A DNA stretch of 63,982 nucleotides from a candidate division FCPU426 bacterium (GCA_003167475.1 PMTB01000064.1:1-63982), one strand, 5' to 3'. Shown: positions 1 to 8,159, counted from the first letter of the stretch. Numbers and translations: made by a program. Notes: generated by a model not told the origin, from the letters alone.

Positions 1-124
1 ACAGGCTCAGGATGGTGAGCTTGCCGAACCACAATCTCTGTTCCTCGATAAGCATTTACAAACCTGCAGTCCACAAAAGTTCAGAGATTGCTTCGTCGCT
101 GAGGATCGTGCTCCTCGCAATGAC
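1..124. repeat. Right end of a dispersed GTCATTGCGAG-type repeat
   Basis: The last ~40 bases, ending at 124, read as a near copy of the termini of the repeat at 37426-37559: an AGAGATTGCTTCGTCGCTGA segment followed by CTCGCAATGAC. The left end is not recognisable inside the window, so the element is either cut by the window start or degenerate. It carries no credible gene. It lies just beyond the 3' end of hemW. Confidence 0.6.
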
Positions 125-141
125 GGGCAAACTGGTCTATC

Positions 142-1263
142 CTAAAAAAACTGCTTTATTATCTCATTTGAAAGCAAAAACCCTTTTCGCGTAAGTGATA
201 AGGCCGTGTCAATGTTCTCCGCAAGCCCTTCCGCCTTCAATTTGCCTATCATATTACTATATTTAGCCGGAAAATCAAATTCAAATATGGACTTAAACCC
301 GGCGTAGTCAAGCCCGTCCTTTGTCCGCAGCCTCATCATTATATAATCCTTCTTCTTTTTTTCATCGTCTATTTTTTCCGTAAAACCGGCAGGGTCCTCT
401 CCGGCCTTTATTTTTTTGATGTAATCCGCCGGCGATTCCACGTTGGAAAACCGCGACTGCTTAAAATACGACGCCGCGGACGAACCTATCCCGATATATT
501 CCCCCGGTTTCCAGTAATTCAGGTTATGTTTGCACTGCTTTCCGGGCAGGGCAAAGTTCGATATTTCATACTGGGCATAGCCCGCCGCCTCGAGCGCCTG
601 GGCCCCGCGCTCATACATGTGGCCTATGACCTCGTCATGGGGAAGTTCCATCTCGCCCCTTTCCGAAAGGCGCCCGAATTCAGTGTGCGAATATACCGTA
701 AGCATATAAAAAGAAACATGTTCGGGCTTAAGCTTCACAATTTCCCCTATATTATGAAGGACATCAGCGGTTGACTGCCCCTCTATTCCGTACATCAGGT
801 CAAAATTGATGTTTTTGATATTGTGCTTCCTGAGGATGTCATAAGCTTTGTATATGGACTCGGCACTGTGTATCCTGCACAGCTTTTCCAGGAACTTGTC
901 ATGGAAGCTCTGGCATCCCATGCTGACCCTGCCGGCGTTCGCCTCCAGGATCCGTGCTTTTTTTTCCGTAACAGTTTCCGGGTTCACTTCCATTGTTATT
1001 TCCCTGAGCTTTTTCCTGTCAATTATGGAATATATGCCGGTAAAAAGGCTGTCCATCTGCTTTTCGGTCAGTACTGTAGGGGTTCCCCCGCCGATGAAAA
1101 GCGTATCAAATTCAATTCCGAAGTTATTCTTATAATGCCTTAATTCCCTTAGGACGCATTCTATATAATCGTCCGCAAGGTAAAGGATATCGTCAAACGA
1201 CGAAAAATCGCAGTATGGGCATTTCTTGATACAAAAAGGTATGTGGACGTAGAGGCCGGGCAT
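142..1263 (-). CDS. hemW: HemW-type radical SAM protein (heme chaperone)
   Basis: Radical SAM enzyme of the coproporphyrinogen III oxidase-like family; HemW members bind heme and a 4Fe-4S cluster and hand heme to acceptor proteins. The N terminus has the HIPFC motif with the cluster cysteines C11, C15 and C18 (CxxxCxxC, followed by DF), a GGGTP motif at about 56-60, and the HNLNYW motif near residue 243. Length 373 is normal for HemW, which is shorter than true HemN. The ATG at 1263 has TAAGGAG five bases upstream. It lies 17 bp downstream of lepB on the same strand and is probably cotranscribed. Confidence in the family is high; distinguishing HemW from an oxygen-independent oxidase rests on length and general pattern. 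Confidence 0.93.
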   Translation of the reverse strand: MPGLYVHIPFCIKKCPYCDFSSFDDILYLADDYIECVLRELRHYKNNFGIEFDTLFIGGGTPTVLTEKQMDSLFTGIYSIIDRKKLREITMEVNPETVTEKKARILEANAGRVSMGCQSFHDKFLEKLCRIHSAESIYKAYDILRKHNIKNINFDLMYGIEGQSTADVLHNIGEIVKLKPEHVSFYMLTVYSHTEFGRLSERGEMELPHDEVIGHMYERGAQALEAAGYAQYEISNFALPGKQCKHNLNYWKPGEYIGIGSSAASYFKQSRFSNVESPADYIKKIKAGEDPAGFTEKIDDEKKKKDYIMMRLRTKDGLDYAGFKSIFEFDFPAKYSNMIGKLKAEGLAENIDTALSLTRKGFLLSNEIIKQFF

Positions 1264-1280
1264 AAAAACTCCTTAGTTTA

Positions 1281-1961
1281 TTATCTCTTGTTGGGCCTTA
1301 TTTCGTAGTGCCGTACCACCCTCCACCTTTTTGGAGGCCAATATACCAGCCAGGCTTTTCCCTGAAGGTACTTTTCCGGCACAAAACCCCAAAAACGCGA
1401 ATCATCGGAGGAATCCCTGTTATCCCCCATCATGAAATAGTTCCCCTGGGGTATAGTGACAGGCCCGTAAAAATCACGCATTGACTGTTTGCCCTCCAAA
1501 AGTCTTTTATCCTTATGGAAAACATACGGTTCCGTTACTTTATTACCGTTTATATACAATGCCTTGTCCCTGACCATGATTACATCCCCGGGTAATCCCA
1601 TACACCGCTTTACAAAAGTAAGTTTTGGGTCTTCCGGATATTTAAAAAGAACGACTTCACCCCTTTTTGGCGATTGAAATTTAAGTATTTTAGTGTTTTT
1701 GCCGGGCAGGGATATTCCGTAAGTGAACCTTGCCGCCATTATCCGGTCCCCTATAAGCAGCGTGTCTTCCATTGATGAAGTGGGTATCATAAATGATTGT
1801 ATTACAAAAAACTTTAGAAATACCGCTATAATCATAGCCACTAATGATGTTTCCACCCAGTATCTGACAATATTGTCCTTTGGAAGCCTGAAAAACAGCA
1901 TAATTACCGCCAATACGCCTGCCAAAACCATGACAAGGCCGCAAAATATTATGTCAATCAT
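1281..1961 (-). CDS. lepB: Signal peptidase I
   Basis: Membrane serine protease that cleaves signal peptides from exported proteins. Two hydrophobic segments lie near residues 3-24 and 38-55, followed by the catalytic serine motif PTSSMEDTL (Ser63), the general-base lysine in FVKRCMGLPGD, and the GDNRDSSDDSR box. Length 226 fits the family. I chose the ATG at 1961 over the GTG at 1967 because GAAGGA sits eight bases before the ATG and only two before the GTG. It is divergent from the inositol lipid operon that starts at 2179. Confidence 0.95.
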   Translation of the reverse strand: MIDIIFCGLVMVLAGVLAVIMLFFRLPKDNIVRYWVETSLVAMIIAVFLKFFVIQSFMIPTSSMEDTLLIGDRIMAARFTYGISLPGKNTKILKFQSPKRGEVVLFKYPEDPKLTFVKRCMGLPGDVIMVRDKALYINGNKVTEPYVFHKDKRLLEGKQSMRDFYGPVTIPQGNYFMMGDNRDSSDDSRFWGFVPEKYLQGKAWLVYWPPKRWRVVRHYEIRPNKR

Positions 1962-2091
1962 CCCCACTGTCCTTCATCTCCATTTTCAGCATAGTATTAA
2001 TATATGTTTAATACACGCAAAAAGCAAGAGATTTTCAATCCGGATATTCCAATAAATGCCTGTAAAAGCATGAAGAACCCTAATTTTTGAT

Positions 2092-2121
2092 TTGACATAT
2101 TGCTTCAATGGTGGTATAAAT
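2092..2121 (+). promoter_or_regulatory. Sigma70-like promoter of the inositol phospholipid operon
   Basis: TTGACA at 2092-2097, a 17-base spacer and TATAAAT at 2115-2121. This near-consensus promoter would start transcription about 50 bases before the ATG at 2179 and reads into the six-gene operon. Confidence 0.75.
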
Positions 2122-2178
2122 ACACGTCATAAAAAAATCCAGCAAATTAACTTTTGCTTGAGGAGTTTTTTTGCCAAA

Positions 2179-2787
2179 ATGGGATATAAAGAGGTCCGGG
2201 ATTCGCTAAAAAACCTGGGGCAGAGGATTTTGGCCCCATTACTCGATCTTTTACATAAAACAGGCATAACACCAAATGCGATAACTTGGATAGGTTTTTT
2301 GCTTCTTTTGCCTGCTGTTTATTTACTGGCAATCGGCCGTTTTTTACCCGCTGCCCTCATAATCATATTTGCCTCCATTTTTGACATGTTAGACGGCGCC
2401 CTGGCCAGGAAATATGACCAAAAAACTAAATTTGGCGGTTTTTTAGACTCCACCGTGGACAGATTTTCTGAAGGTGTTTTATACCTCGGTCTTTTAATAC
2501 ACTATGGTGGAATCGGCAATTTTAACGGTATTTTACTCTGCTACGTCACTTTATTTGTTTCATTCCTGGTCAGTTACATCAGGGCAAGGGCGGGCGGCTT
2601 GAAAATCGACTGTGAGATAGGGCTTTTTACAAGACCTGAAAGGCTTATTGCGCTGATTATTGGACTGCTGACCAATTGGGTCTTTGTGATAATGATAGTG
2701 ATTTCAGTTGTTTCTTTTGTCACTGTCATTCAGCGTATGTGGCTCGTTTTTATTGAGGGCCAAAAGTTGGACAAAATCAAAAAATGA
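2179..2787 (+). CDS. CDP-alcohol phosphatidyltransferase, probable phosphatidylinositol-phosphate synthase
   Basis: Integral membrane enzyme that transfers a phosphatidyl group from CDP-diacylglycerol to an alcohol. The family signature D-x2-D-G-x2-A-R-x8-G-x3-D-x3-D is complete: D69, D72, G73, A76, R77, G86, D90 and D94. About six hydrophobic helices follow or overlap it. The next gene encodes inositol-3-phosphate synthase, so I infer that the acceptor is inositol phosphate, as in actinobacterial PgsA1 and archaeal PIP synthase; phosphatidylglycerophosphate synthase is the alternative. The ATG at 2179 begins the conserved MGYKEVRDSL N terminus with AGGAG 13 bases upstream; longer starts would overlap the promoter. 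Length 202. Confidence 0.88.
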   Translation: MGYKEVRDSLKNLGQRILAPLLDLLHKTGITPNAITWIGFLLLLPAVYLLAIGRFLPAALIIIFASIFDMLDGALARKYDQKTKFGGFLDSTVDRFSEGVLYLGLLIHYGGIGNFNGILLCYVTLFVSFLVSYIRARAGGLKIDCEIGLFTRPERLIALIIGLLTNWVFVIMIVISVVSFVTVIQRMWLVFIEGQKLDKIKK

Positions 2788-2815
2788 ATTAATTATCAAG
2801 GAGGAAACACAGAAA

Positions 2816-3889
2816 ATGGAAAAGAAAATCAGATTGGCAATTGCCGGGCTTGGGAACTGCGCCTGGTCGCTTATGCAGGGACTGGAGTATTACAAAAACG
2901 TGGCCGATGACGCGCAGATACAGGGTTTGATGCACGCAAACCTGGGCGGATACAGGATAAAAGACATCGAACTCGTTGCCGCATTTGACGTGGACGCCAA
3001 TAAAGTCGGCAAAGACGCCAAAGACGCCCTGGAAAGCTTCCCTAACAACACTATTGAATTTGCCAAACTAAAAAAGACGGGCATAAAAGTAATGAAGGGC
3101 AAAACCCTTGACGGCCTCGGCAAGTACTACCAAACCGTGGTCAAAGAGTCAAAATTAAAATCTGTTGATGTGGCTGCGGTGCTTAAAAGGACAAAAGCCG
3201 ACGTTTTGGTATCATACCTTCCCGTGGGTTCTGAAAATGCCGTAAAGTTCTATGCCATGGAAGCCCTTAAAGCCAAAACAGCCTTTATCAATGCCATCCC
3301 TGTATTTATCGCTTCCACCCCGGAGTGGGCAGAGAAATTCAGGAAAGCCGGTGTGCCTATAATAGGGGACGATATCAAATCCCAGGTCGGCGCAACCATA
3401 ATACACAGGGTGCTGACGAAATTATTCGGCGACAGGGGATGCAAAATAGACAGGATGTACCAGATCAATTTCGGCGGCAACATGGACTTCATGAACATGC
3501 TGGAGCGCGAAAGGCTTTATTCCAAGAAAATATCCAAAACCAACGCGGTTTTGAGCCAGATGCAGAACAAGATAAACGCAGCCGAGGATGTCCATGTAGG
3601 CCCAAGCGACTATATACCATGGCTTAAGGACCGCAAGTGGTGCTACATACGCATGGAAGGCTCAAACTTCGGCGAAGTGCCTTTGAACCTGGAACTCAAA
3701 CTTGAGGTGTGGGACTCGCCCAACTCGGCAGGCGTCATAATCGACGCCGTAAGGTGCGCGAAGATAGCGCTCGACAGGAAAATAGGCGGCATGCTTGAAG
3801 GCCCTTCGGCTTACTTCATGAAAACACCTCCGAAACAGTACAGCGATTCCACAGCAAAGAAAATGGTCGAAGACTTCATCAAAGGATGA
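2816..3889 (+). CDS. ino1: Inositol-3-phosphate synthase (actinobacterial/archaeal type)
   Basis: NAD-dependent isomerase that converts glucose 6-phosphate into 1L-myo-inositol 3-phosphate. Rossmann motif GLGNCA sits at residues 11-16. Later motifs are typical of the short prokaryotic Ino1 class: VSYLPVGSE, the GDDIKSQVGATI stretch and a QINFGGNMDF segment. Length 357 matches that class rather than the ~530-residue eukaryotic one. The ATG at 2816 has AAGGAGG eleven bases upstream. It lies 28 bp after the phosphatidyltransferase, and the next gene begins 5 bp after its stop, so it is in the middle of one operon. Its placement gives the operon its meaning: it supplies the lipid head group. Confidence 0.95.
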   Translation: MEKKIRLAIAGLGNCAWSLMQGLEYYKNVADDAQIQGLMHANLGGYRIKDIELVAAFDVDANKVGKDAKDALESFPNNTIEFAKLKKTGIKVMKGKTLDGLGKYYQTVVKESKLKSVDVAAVLKRTKADVLVSYLPVGSENAVKFYAMEALKAKTAFINAIPVFIASTPEWAEKFRKAGVPIIGDDIKSQVGATIIHRVLTKLFGDRGCKIDRMYQINFGGNMDFMNMLERERLYSKKISKTNAVLSQMQNKINAAEDVHVGPSDYIPWLKDRKWCYIRMEGSNFGEVPLNLELKLEVWDSPNSAGVIIDAVRCAKIALDRKIGGMLEGPSAYFMKTPPKQYSDSTAKKMVEDFIKG

Positions 3890-3893
3890 TAAT

Positions 3894-4757
3894 GTGTTTT
3901 ATCTGCTTAAAATAACAGAAATGATATTGAAAAATATCCCGCGGAAAGCGGGATATTTTTTTTCCGATATTTTTTCATTTTTTGCATTTGTGTTCGGCGG
4001 CCGGAGGAGGATCAACTTAAAGGCAAACCTTGAGGCCGTGCTTGGCGCCGGCAAAGTAACGGAAGCCATGCTTTTGTCCACGTATAAAATTTACGGGCGC
4101 TACTATTTTGATATTTTCAGCGGAAGCATAAAGTTCCCGGAAAACTCGGACCCCGTGTCCGATAATTTATTCAAAACGGAGTTTGTCCCCAAGATCCGCG
4201 GATTTTTGGAGCAAAAAAAGGGTTTTATCATAGTGTCCATGCACATTGGCAACTGGGACGCCGCCGGCTCGTATGCCGCCGGCAATTTTCCCGGCAAGGT
4301 CAACATAGTCGTGGAGAAACTATCCCCTGCAATGCTCAAATGGTTTACCCAGGCGCGCGAGAAACTCGGCATGAAGATAATCAGCCATACGGATATAAAA
4401 CAGATGATAAAAATACTCAATAACGGGGAATTACTTGTCCTGGCCTCAGACAGGGACATAGAAAAAACAGGTTTTCAGATGGAAGTCTTCGGCAAAAAAG
4501 CCTATGTACCAAGCGGCCCGGCCAAACTTGCCCTCATGACCGGTTCCCCCGTGCTCGTAGGCAGCTTCCCGCGCTCTGAAAAGGATTCCACCAAATTCGT
4601 CACAAAAGCCAATCCGGCTATATTGAACACACCATGCATGGAACGCACAAAAGAAAACATTGAACAACTCACAAAAGACATTATAATACAGATGGAAGAA
4701 CTGATAAAGCAGGACCCGCTGCAGTGGTGCATGTTGCAGCGGTTTTTTGTGGAATAG
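3894..4757 (+). CDS. LpxL/PatA-family lysophospholipid acyltransferase (first copy)
   Basis: Member of the HtrB/LpxL/PatA acyltransferase superfamily, which transfers acyl chains to lipid A precursors or, for mycobacterial PatA, to the mannose of phosphatidylinositol mannosides. The catalytic H-x4-D motif is HIGNWD at residues 117-122, and the GTG-initiated N terminus carries a hydrophobic anchor. Start: GTG at 3894 with AAAGGA seven bases upstream; an ATG at 3921 is a weaker alternative. A second member is at 6007-6885 and a PimA-like glycosyltransferase lies between them, so a glycolipid acceptor is more likely than lipid A. The exact acceptor is inference. Length 287. Confidence 0.88.
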   Translation: MFYLLKITEMILKNIPRKAGYFFSDIFSFFAFVFGGRRRINLKANLEAVLGAGKVTEAMLLSTYKIYGRYYFDIFSGSIKFPENSDPVSDNLFKTEFVPKIRGFLEQKKGFIIVSMHIGNWDAAGSYAAGNFPGKVNIVVEKLSPAMLKWFTQAREKLGMKIISHTDIKQMIKILNNGELLVLASDRDIEKTGFQMEVFGKKAYVPSGPAKLALMTGSPVLVGSFPRSEKDSTKFVTKANPAILNTPCMERTKENIEQLTKDIIIQMEELIKQDPLQWCMLQRFFVE

Positions 4758-4763
4758 AAATGC

Positions 4764-4849
4764 GTAGAGCGGCTGCTTGCTGCCTCTCTGTCGCCGGCTT
4801 TAAATACCCTTATTAACCAACGATGAGCGGCAGCAAGCAGCCGCTCTAC
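4764..4849. repeat. Inverted repeat with 21-bp perfect arms
   Basis: Left arm 4764-4784 begins GTAGAGCGGCTGC and is the exact reverse complement of the right arm 4829-4849. The right half is also a near copy of 7833-7866, so this is a dispersed palindromic repeat. It fills most of the only sizeable gap inside the inositol lipid operon and might form a hairpin in the mRNA. No T-run follows, so it is not a standard terminator. Confidence 0.85.
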
Positions 4850-4859
4850 AGGAGACTTT

Positions 4860-6005
4860 TTGAAAAAACATCTTGCTTTTAAAAGCATAGCCATCGTCAC
4901 CCCCTACTACTACCCCTTATACGGCGGGGTCCAGGAGTATGTCTATCACCTCAAGGAAGAGTATAAAAAACTCGGTTACAGGGTGCGCGTCATAACCGGC
5001 GGTTTTAAAAAGGAAAAAAGCCATGATGAAAAGGACGTCATCAGGATAGGCCGCGGCATACCCTTCAGGATAAACGGTTCTGTGGGCCGTATAATAATAA
5101 TAAAGAAAGCCGAGCATGTAAAAGAAATCCTGGCAAAACACAAATTCGACGTCATACACTACCAGGAACCGTTTGTGCCTTTCCTTTCCCACTCGGTCAT
5201 TAATAACTCTTCAGCCCTCAATATCGCCACCTTCCACGCCAATTTCGACAAAAACGGCTTTTACCGGTACGGCGTCGGCATACTCAAACCCCTGTGGAAA
5301 AAAATACACGGCAGGATAGCGGTGTCACCCTCTGCCAAGTCGAGCATTACGAAGTATTTCTCCGACCGCCACGTGGAGATCATACCAAACGGCGTCGACA
5401 TAAAACGCTTTAAGCCCTCAAACAAGCCGCTGGAAAAATATTCCGACGGAAAACTCAATATTCTTTTCACCGGAAGGATAGAAAAACGCAAGGGCCTGAT
5501 ATACCTTATACAGGCATACAAGCTGCTCAAGAAAAAACACCCCCGCATACGGCTCATAGTCGTCGGCCGCGGTCCGCTTTTGAAGCATCACAGGAAGTAC
5601 ATAATCAAACACAGGATACATGGCATTCATTTTGAGGGGTTTGTTCCGGCGGAAATACTGCCCCGTTATTTTGCCACGGCCGACATATTCTGCTCGCCCG
5701 CGCTTTTCGGCGAATCGTTCGGGATAGTGCTCCTGGAAGCCATGGCAGCCGGGAAACCCGTTGTGGCGTTTGATATCAGCGGTTACAGGGACGTGGTTGA
5801 CAATAACGTCAACGGCCTACTGGCAAAACCAAAGGACATTCACGACCTCGCTTCAAAACTCGAAAAACTCGTCGTTAATTTGAAGCTTCGTAAAAGGCTC
5901 GGGAAGAACGGAATAAATAAAACGAAGGATTTCACCTGGAAAAAGATCGCCGTAAAAAACATAAAATTCTACAAAAAAATACTCGGCGAAAGAAAGAAGG
6001 TTTAA
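4860..6005 (+). CDS. GT4 glycosyltransferase, PimA-like
   Basis: Retaining GT-B glycosyltransferase. The resemblance to mycobacterial PimA (GDP-mannose to phosphatidylinositol) runs along the whole length: a PYYYPLYGGVQ N terminus, RGIPFRINGSVGR near residues 63-75, FDVIHYQEP, an ATFHANF segment, HGRIAVS, EIIPNGVD, and GESFGIVLLEAMAAGKPVV, which contains the E-x7-E donor site. It lacks membrane spans, as in PimA. The TTG at 4860 has GGAGA four bases upstream. Neighbours making inositol phospholipid and two PatA-type acyltransferases support a PIM-like product. The sugar and donor remain inference; other GT4 sugar transferases share these motifs. Length 381. Confidence 0.9.
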   Translation: MKKHLAFKSIAIVTPYYYPLYGGVQEYVYHLKEEYKKLGYRVRVITGGFKKEKSHDEKDVIRIGRGIPFRINGSVGRIIIIKKAEHVKEILAKHKFDVIHYQEPFVPFLSHSVINNSSALNIATFHANFDKNGFYRYGVGILKPLWKKIHGRIAVSPSAKSSITKYFSDRHVEIIPNGVDIKRFKPSNKPLEKYSDGKLNILFTGRIEKRKGLIYLIQAYKLLKKKHPRIRLIVVGRGPLLKHHRKYIIKHRIHGIHFEGFVPAEILPRYFATADIFCSPALFGESFGIVLLEAMAAGKPVVAFDISGYRDVVDNNVNGLLAKPKDIHDLASKLEKLVVNLKLRKRLGKNGINKTKDFTWKKIAVKNIKFYKKILGERKKV

Positions 6006-6006
6006 A

Positions 6007-6885
6007 ATGTATTATATACTTCGCGTTGTCCAGTTTATTGTTTCTTTAATCCCCATCAAGGCGCTCTACGCATTCGCGGGGTTCATGACCAAGCTTGTCT
6101 TCACTTTCTGGAAGGAAAAAAGGGACAACGTTTACAGGAATTACTCGCTTATACTGGCAAAAAAATACGGCCGCCCCGCGACCGACGCCGAGATAAAAAA
6201 AGTAATGAACGATAATTTTTACAACTATGGCATGTTCAACGTGGAATTTTTGTACATGCATAAACTTATAAAAATGTCGAATCTTCCCCCTATAAGGAAC
6301 CTGGAAAGGGCCGAGGAGGGCTTAAAATCGGGCAAGGGCCTGATTATATGCACCCTGCATTTTTCAAACTGGGACGCGGCCGGCACCATCGTTTCCGGCC
6401 ATTACAAAGGCAAACGTGAAGTTTGGGCAATAGCAGACGACCTTGGAGGGGGCTACTCAAGGTTCATACAGGAATCCCGCGCCCAATACGGCATACATGT
6501 CGTCCTGCCGAACAAGAACCTTAAGGACGCCTACACCTGCCTGCAGAACGGCGGCATTTTAAACGTGCTTGTGGACCGCCCCTTGCCGCGCTCGGATAAA
6601 AGCGGGGTAGAGGTCGATTTCTTCGGAAAAAAGGCCTATGTGGCCACCGCAGCGGCCAGGATAGCCCTTAAAACAGGGGCCGCCATGCTTGTGGGCTATG
6701 CGGTAAGGGACGGCGACAGTTTCTACGGCCAGCCCGGGGAACTTATCAAATACACACCCACAGGCGACAAGGATAAGGATATTCAGATGGTGACCCAGGC
6801 ATTGATAACGGAAGCTGAAAAACTGATTATGGCCCACCCCGAACAGTGGTATATGTTCAGGGATTTCTGGAATAAAAAGGATTAA
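6007..6885 (+). CDS. LpxL/PatA-family lysophospholipid acyltransferase (second copy)
   Basis: Same superfamily as the gene at 3894, with an N-terminal hydrophobic anchor and the catalytic HFSNWD motif (H118, D123). The two share the HxxNWDAAG core and the pattern FGKKAYV-A-A-(R/K)-(I/L)-AL-TG, so they are probably paralogues, but identity outside the motifs is low, suggesting different positions acylated. The ATG at 6007 lies one base after the glycosyltransferase stop, so coupling is tight. In mycobacteria PatA acts once on the PimA product; a second enzyme could add a further acyl group. Length 292. Confidence 0.88.
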   Translation: MYYILRVVQFIVSLIPIKALYAFAGFMTKLVFTFWKEKRDNVYRNYSLILAKKYGRPATDAEIKKVMNDNFYNYGMFNVEFLYMHKLIKMSNLPPIRNLERAEEGLKSGKGLIICTLHFSNWDAAGTIVSGHYKGKREVWAIADDLGGGYSRFIQESRAQYGIHVVLPNKNLKDAYTCLQNGGILNVLVDRPLPRSDKSGVEVDFFGKKAYVATAAARIALKTGAAMLVGYAVRDGDSFYGQPGELIKYTPTGDKDKDIQMVTQALITEAEKLIMAHPEQWYMFRDFWNKKD

Positions 6886-6889
6886 ACCA

Positions 6890-7621
6890 ATGGCTGAAAA
6901 AACAGCGGTAAAAACAGACAAACTCCCGAAAGGTTTCAGCAAAGCAGACTACCACCTGCACACATCCATAGGGGACGCTGTGTGCACGCCCGAGGAAATA
7001 GTTGACCATGTGGAAAAAAATACCGACTTAAGAGTAATAGCCATCACGGACCACGACCAGATAAAGGGCGCAATAGCCGCGAGGGAGTACGCGAAAAAGA
7101 AAAAATATAAAATTAACGTCATTGTCGGAGAGGAAGTAAGCACTTTAAAGGGCCATCTTATAGGCTTGTTCATAAAAAAACGCATCCGCCGTTACACGGG
7201 ATTGATAGACACCATAAAGGAAATGCACGCCCAGGGCGCCGTAGTAATAGTCCCTCACCCGCTCTCTTACCTGACAACCAGCGTAGGAGAAATGGCCTTT
7301 AGGAAAGTAATGGAGCACAAGGACGACGACGTGTATTTCGACGCCGTGGAACTGATAAACCCGGCGATAGCAGGCCGCGTAACAGACCCTAAAGCGATAA
7401 AACTGAACAACAGCTACTGGAAACTCCCGGCCACAGGCGGCTCAGATTCGCACTCATTGGACAACATAGGCGACGCGTATACGATATTTAAGGGGAAAAC
7501 AGAGGAAGATTTCAGAAAAGCGATACTTACCGGAAAGACATCATACGCTGGAAGGTACTGGAACTTTAAGGAACACTGGGATTTGTTTGTGAAAAAATTC
7601 AAAATGATGAAGGTGTTCTAG
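6890..7621 (+). CDS. PHP-domain phosphoesterase
   Basis: Polymerase and histidinol phosphatase (PHP) fold metal-dependent phosphoesterase. Metal-binding motifs are visible: YHLHTS near residue 22, ITDHDQ near 53, VGEEVS, PHPLSY near 123 and a late GGSDSH motif. It starts four bases after the second acyltransferase and ends the operon. Phosphatidylinositol-phosphate made from inositol 3-phosphate has to be dephosphorylated before mannosylation, and no dedicated phosphatase is otherwise present, so this protein is a reasonable candidate for that step. That is inference; PHP proteins also act on nucleotides and sugar phosphates. Length 243. Confidence 0.9.
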   Translation: MAEKTAVKTDKLPKGFSKADYHLHTSIGDAVCTPEEIVDHVEKNTDLRVIAITDHDQIKGAIAAREYAKKKKYKINVIVGEEVSTLKGHLIGLFIKKRIRRYTGLIDTIKEMHAQGAVVIVPHPLSYLTTSVGEMAFRKVMEHKDDDVYFDAVELINPAIAGRVTDPKAIKLNNSYWKLPATGGSDSHSLDNIGDAYTIFKGKTEEDFRKAILTGKTSYAGRYWNFKEHWDLFVKKFKMMKVF

Positions 7622-7632
7622 CGTATGGTCTT

Positions 7633-7809
7633 GTAGTCGCACCCCTTCGTCTCACCGGGGTGCGCCTAGATACGGATAATAACTTCTCCACCTATGAATT
7701 GCATCTTACTATTTACACTGATTTTTTTGCTTGTGCGGACATTCTAAAGGTTTGCGTGTCCATTTTCCATATCCAGGCGCAGGCCGGTGAACCGTAGGCC
7801 TGCGACTAC
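7633..7809. repeat. Pair of inverted hairpin repeats (TGTAGTCGCA units)
   Basis: One unit reads forward from 7633 (TGTAGTCGCACCCC, hairpin arms 7638-7645 and 7657-7664). A second reads in reverse from 7809 down to about 7770. The units share TGTAGTCGCA, CACCGG and TGCGCCT-GATA-GGA, while the hairpin arms differ in a compensatory way: CGCACCCC pairs with GGGGTGCG in one, and CGCAGGCC with GGCCTGCG in the other. It lies just after the PHP gene stop and could act in RNA 3'-end formation, though no T-run is present. Confidence 0.75.
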
Positions 7810-7832
7810 AAATTCCTTGAAAAAAATCCAAT

Positions 7833-7866
7833 CCAACGGTGAGCGGCGGCAAGCAGCCGCTCTACA
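7833..7866. repeat. Second copy of the GAGCGGC palindromic repeat
   Basis: Near-identical to 4817-4850 (AACGGTGAGCGGCGGCAAGC versus AACGATGAGCGGCAGCAAGC, followed by the same AGCCGCTCTACA end). GAGCGGC and GCCGCTC can pair as a small hairpin. It sits directly beside the inverted unit pair, so the gap 7622-7898 holds only repeats and no gene. Confidence 0.8.
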
Positions 7867-7898
7867 TTCCCCATGCGGAGGTCGACATTTTGCACTAC

Positions 7899-8159
7899 TT
7901 ATATCATTTTATCCAAAATATTCCCGTGCATATGTATCACTATCTCCTTCGCGTCCATCTTCCTGAAGCGCTCCATCTCAACCTTTAAGGCTTCCACTGC
8001 CTTTTCGCTCATGTTCCTGAACACGCAGTTCTTGATCTCGTCATCCACGCCCAAAAGCGCCACAGCCAGCCCTTTGGGGTCGACCTTTTCATTTACCTTC
8101 CTGAGCCATCCCTGGATCTCTTCATCGGACATTGTTTTAAGCCTTGCGAGCAGCGACAT
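7899..8159 (-). CDS. Small FliG C-domain-like protein
   Basis: An 86-residue protein that resembles the C-terminal/middle repeat of the flagellar motor protein FliG: an initial helix with the pattern MSDEEIQGWLRKV, a GLAVALLGVDDEIKNCVF segment and the NMSEKAVEALKVEMERF motif that matches the FliG 'NMSxRAAxxLxEDLE' helix. FliG itself is ~330 residues; this is one armadillo-like repeat alone, and no flagellar gene is visible in the window. The start ATG at 8159 has AGGGGGG upstream. A role is not evident; an independent protein-interaction module is the cautious reading. Confidence 0.75.
   Translation of the reverse strand: MSLLARLKTMSDEEIQGWLRKVNEKVDPKGLAVALLGVDDEIKNCVFRNMSEKAVEALKVEMERFRKMDAKEIVIHMHGNILDKMI

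Noticed and set aside
823..1143. Long open frames opposite hemW and other genes, for example opposite gyrB, the kinase and gyrA
   Set aside because: They lie antisense to well-supported conserved genes, have no ribosome site and show no recognisable protein pattern.
7633..7809. Possible CRISPR array (GTCGCACCCC hairpin-like repeat)
   Set aside because: The unit resembles some type I-C repeats in its first bases, but there are only two units, in inverted orientation, with no regular spacers and no cas genes.
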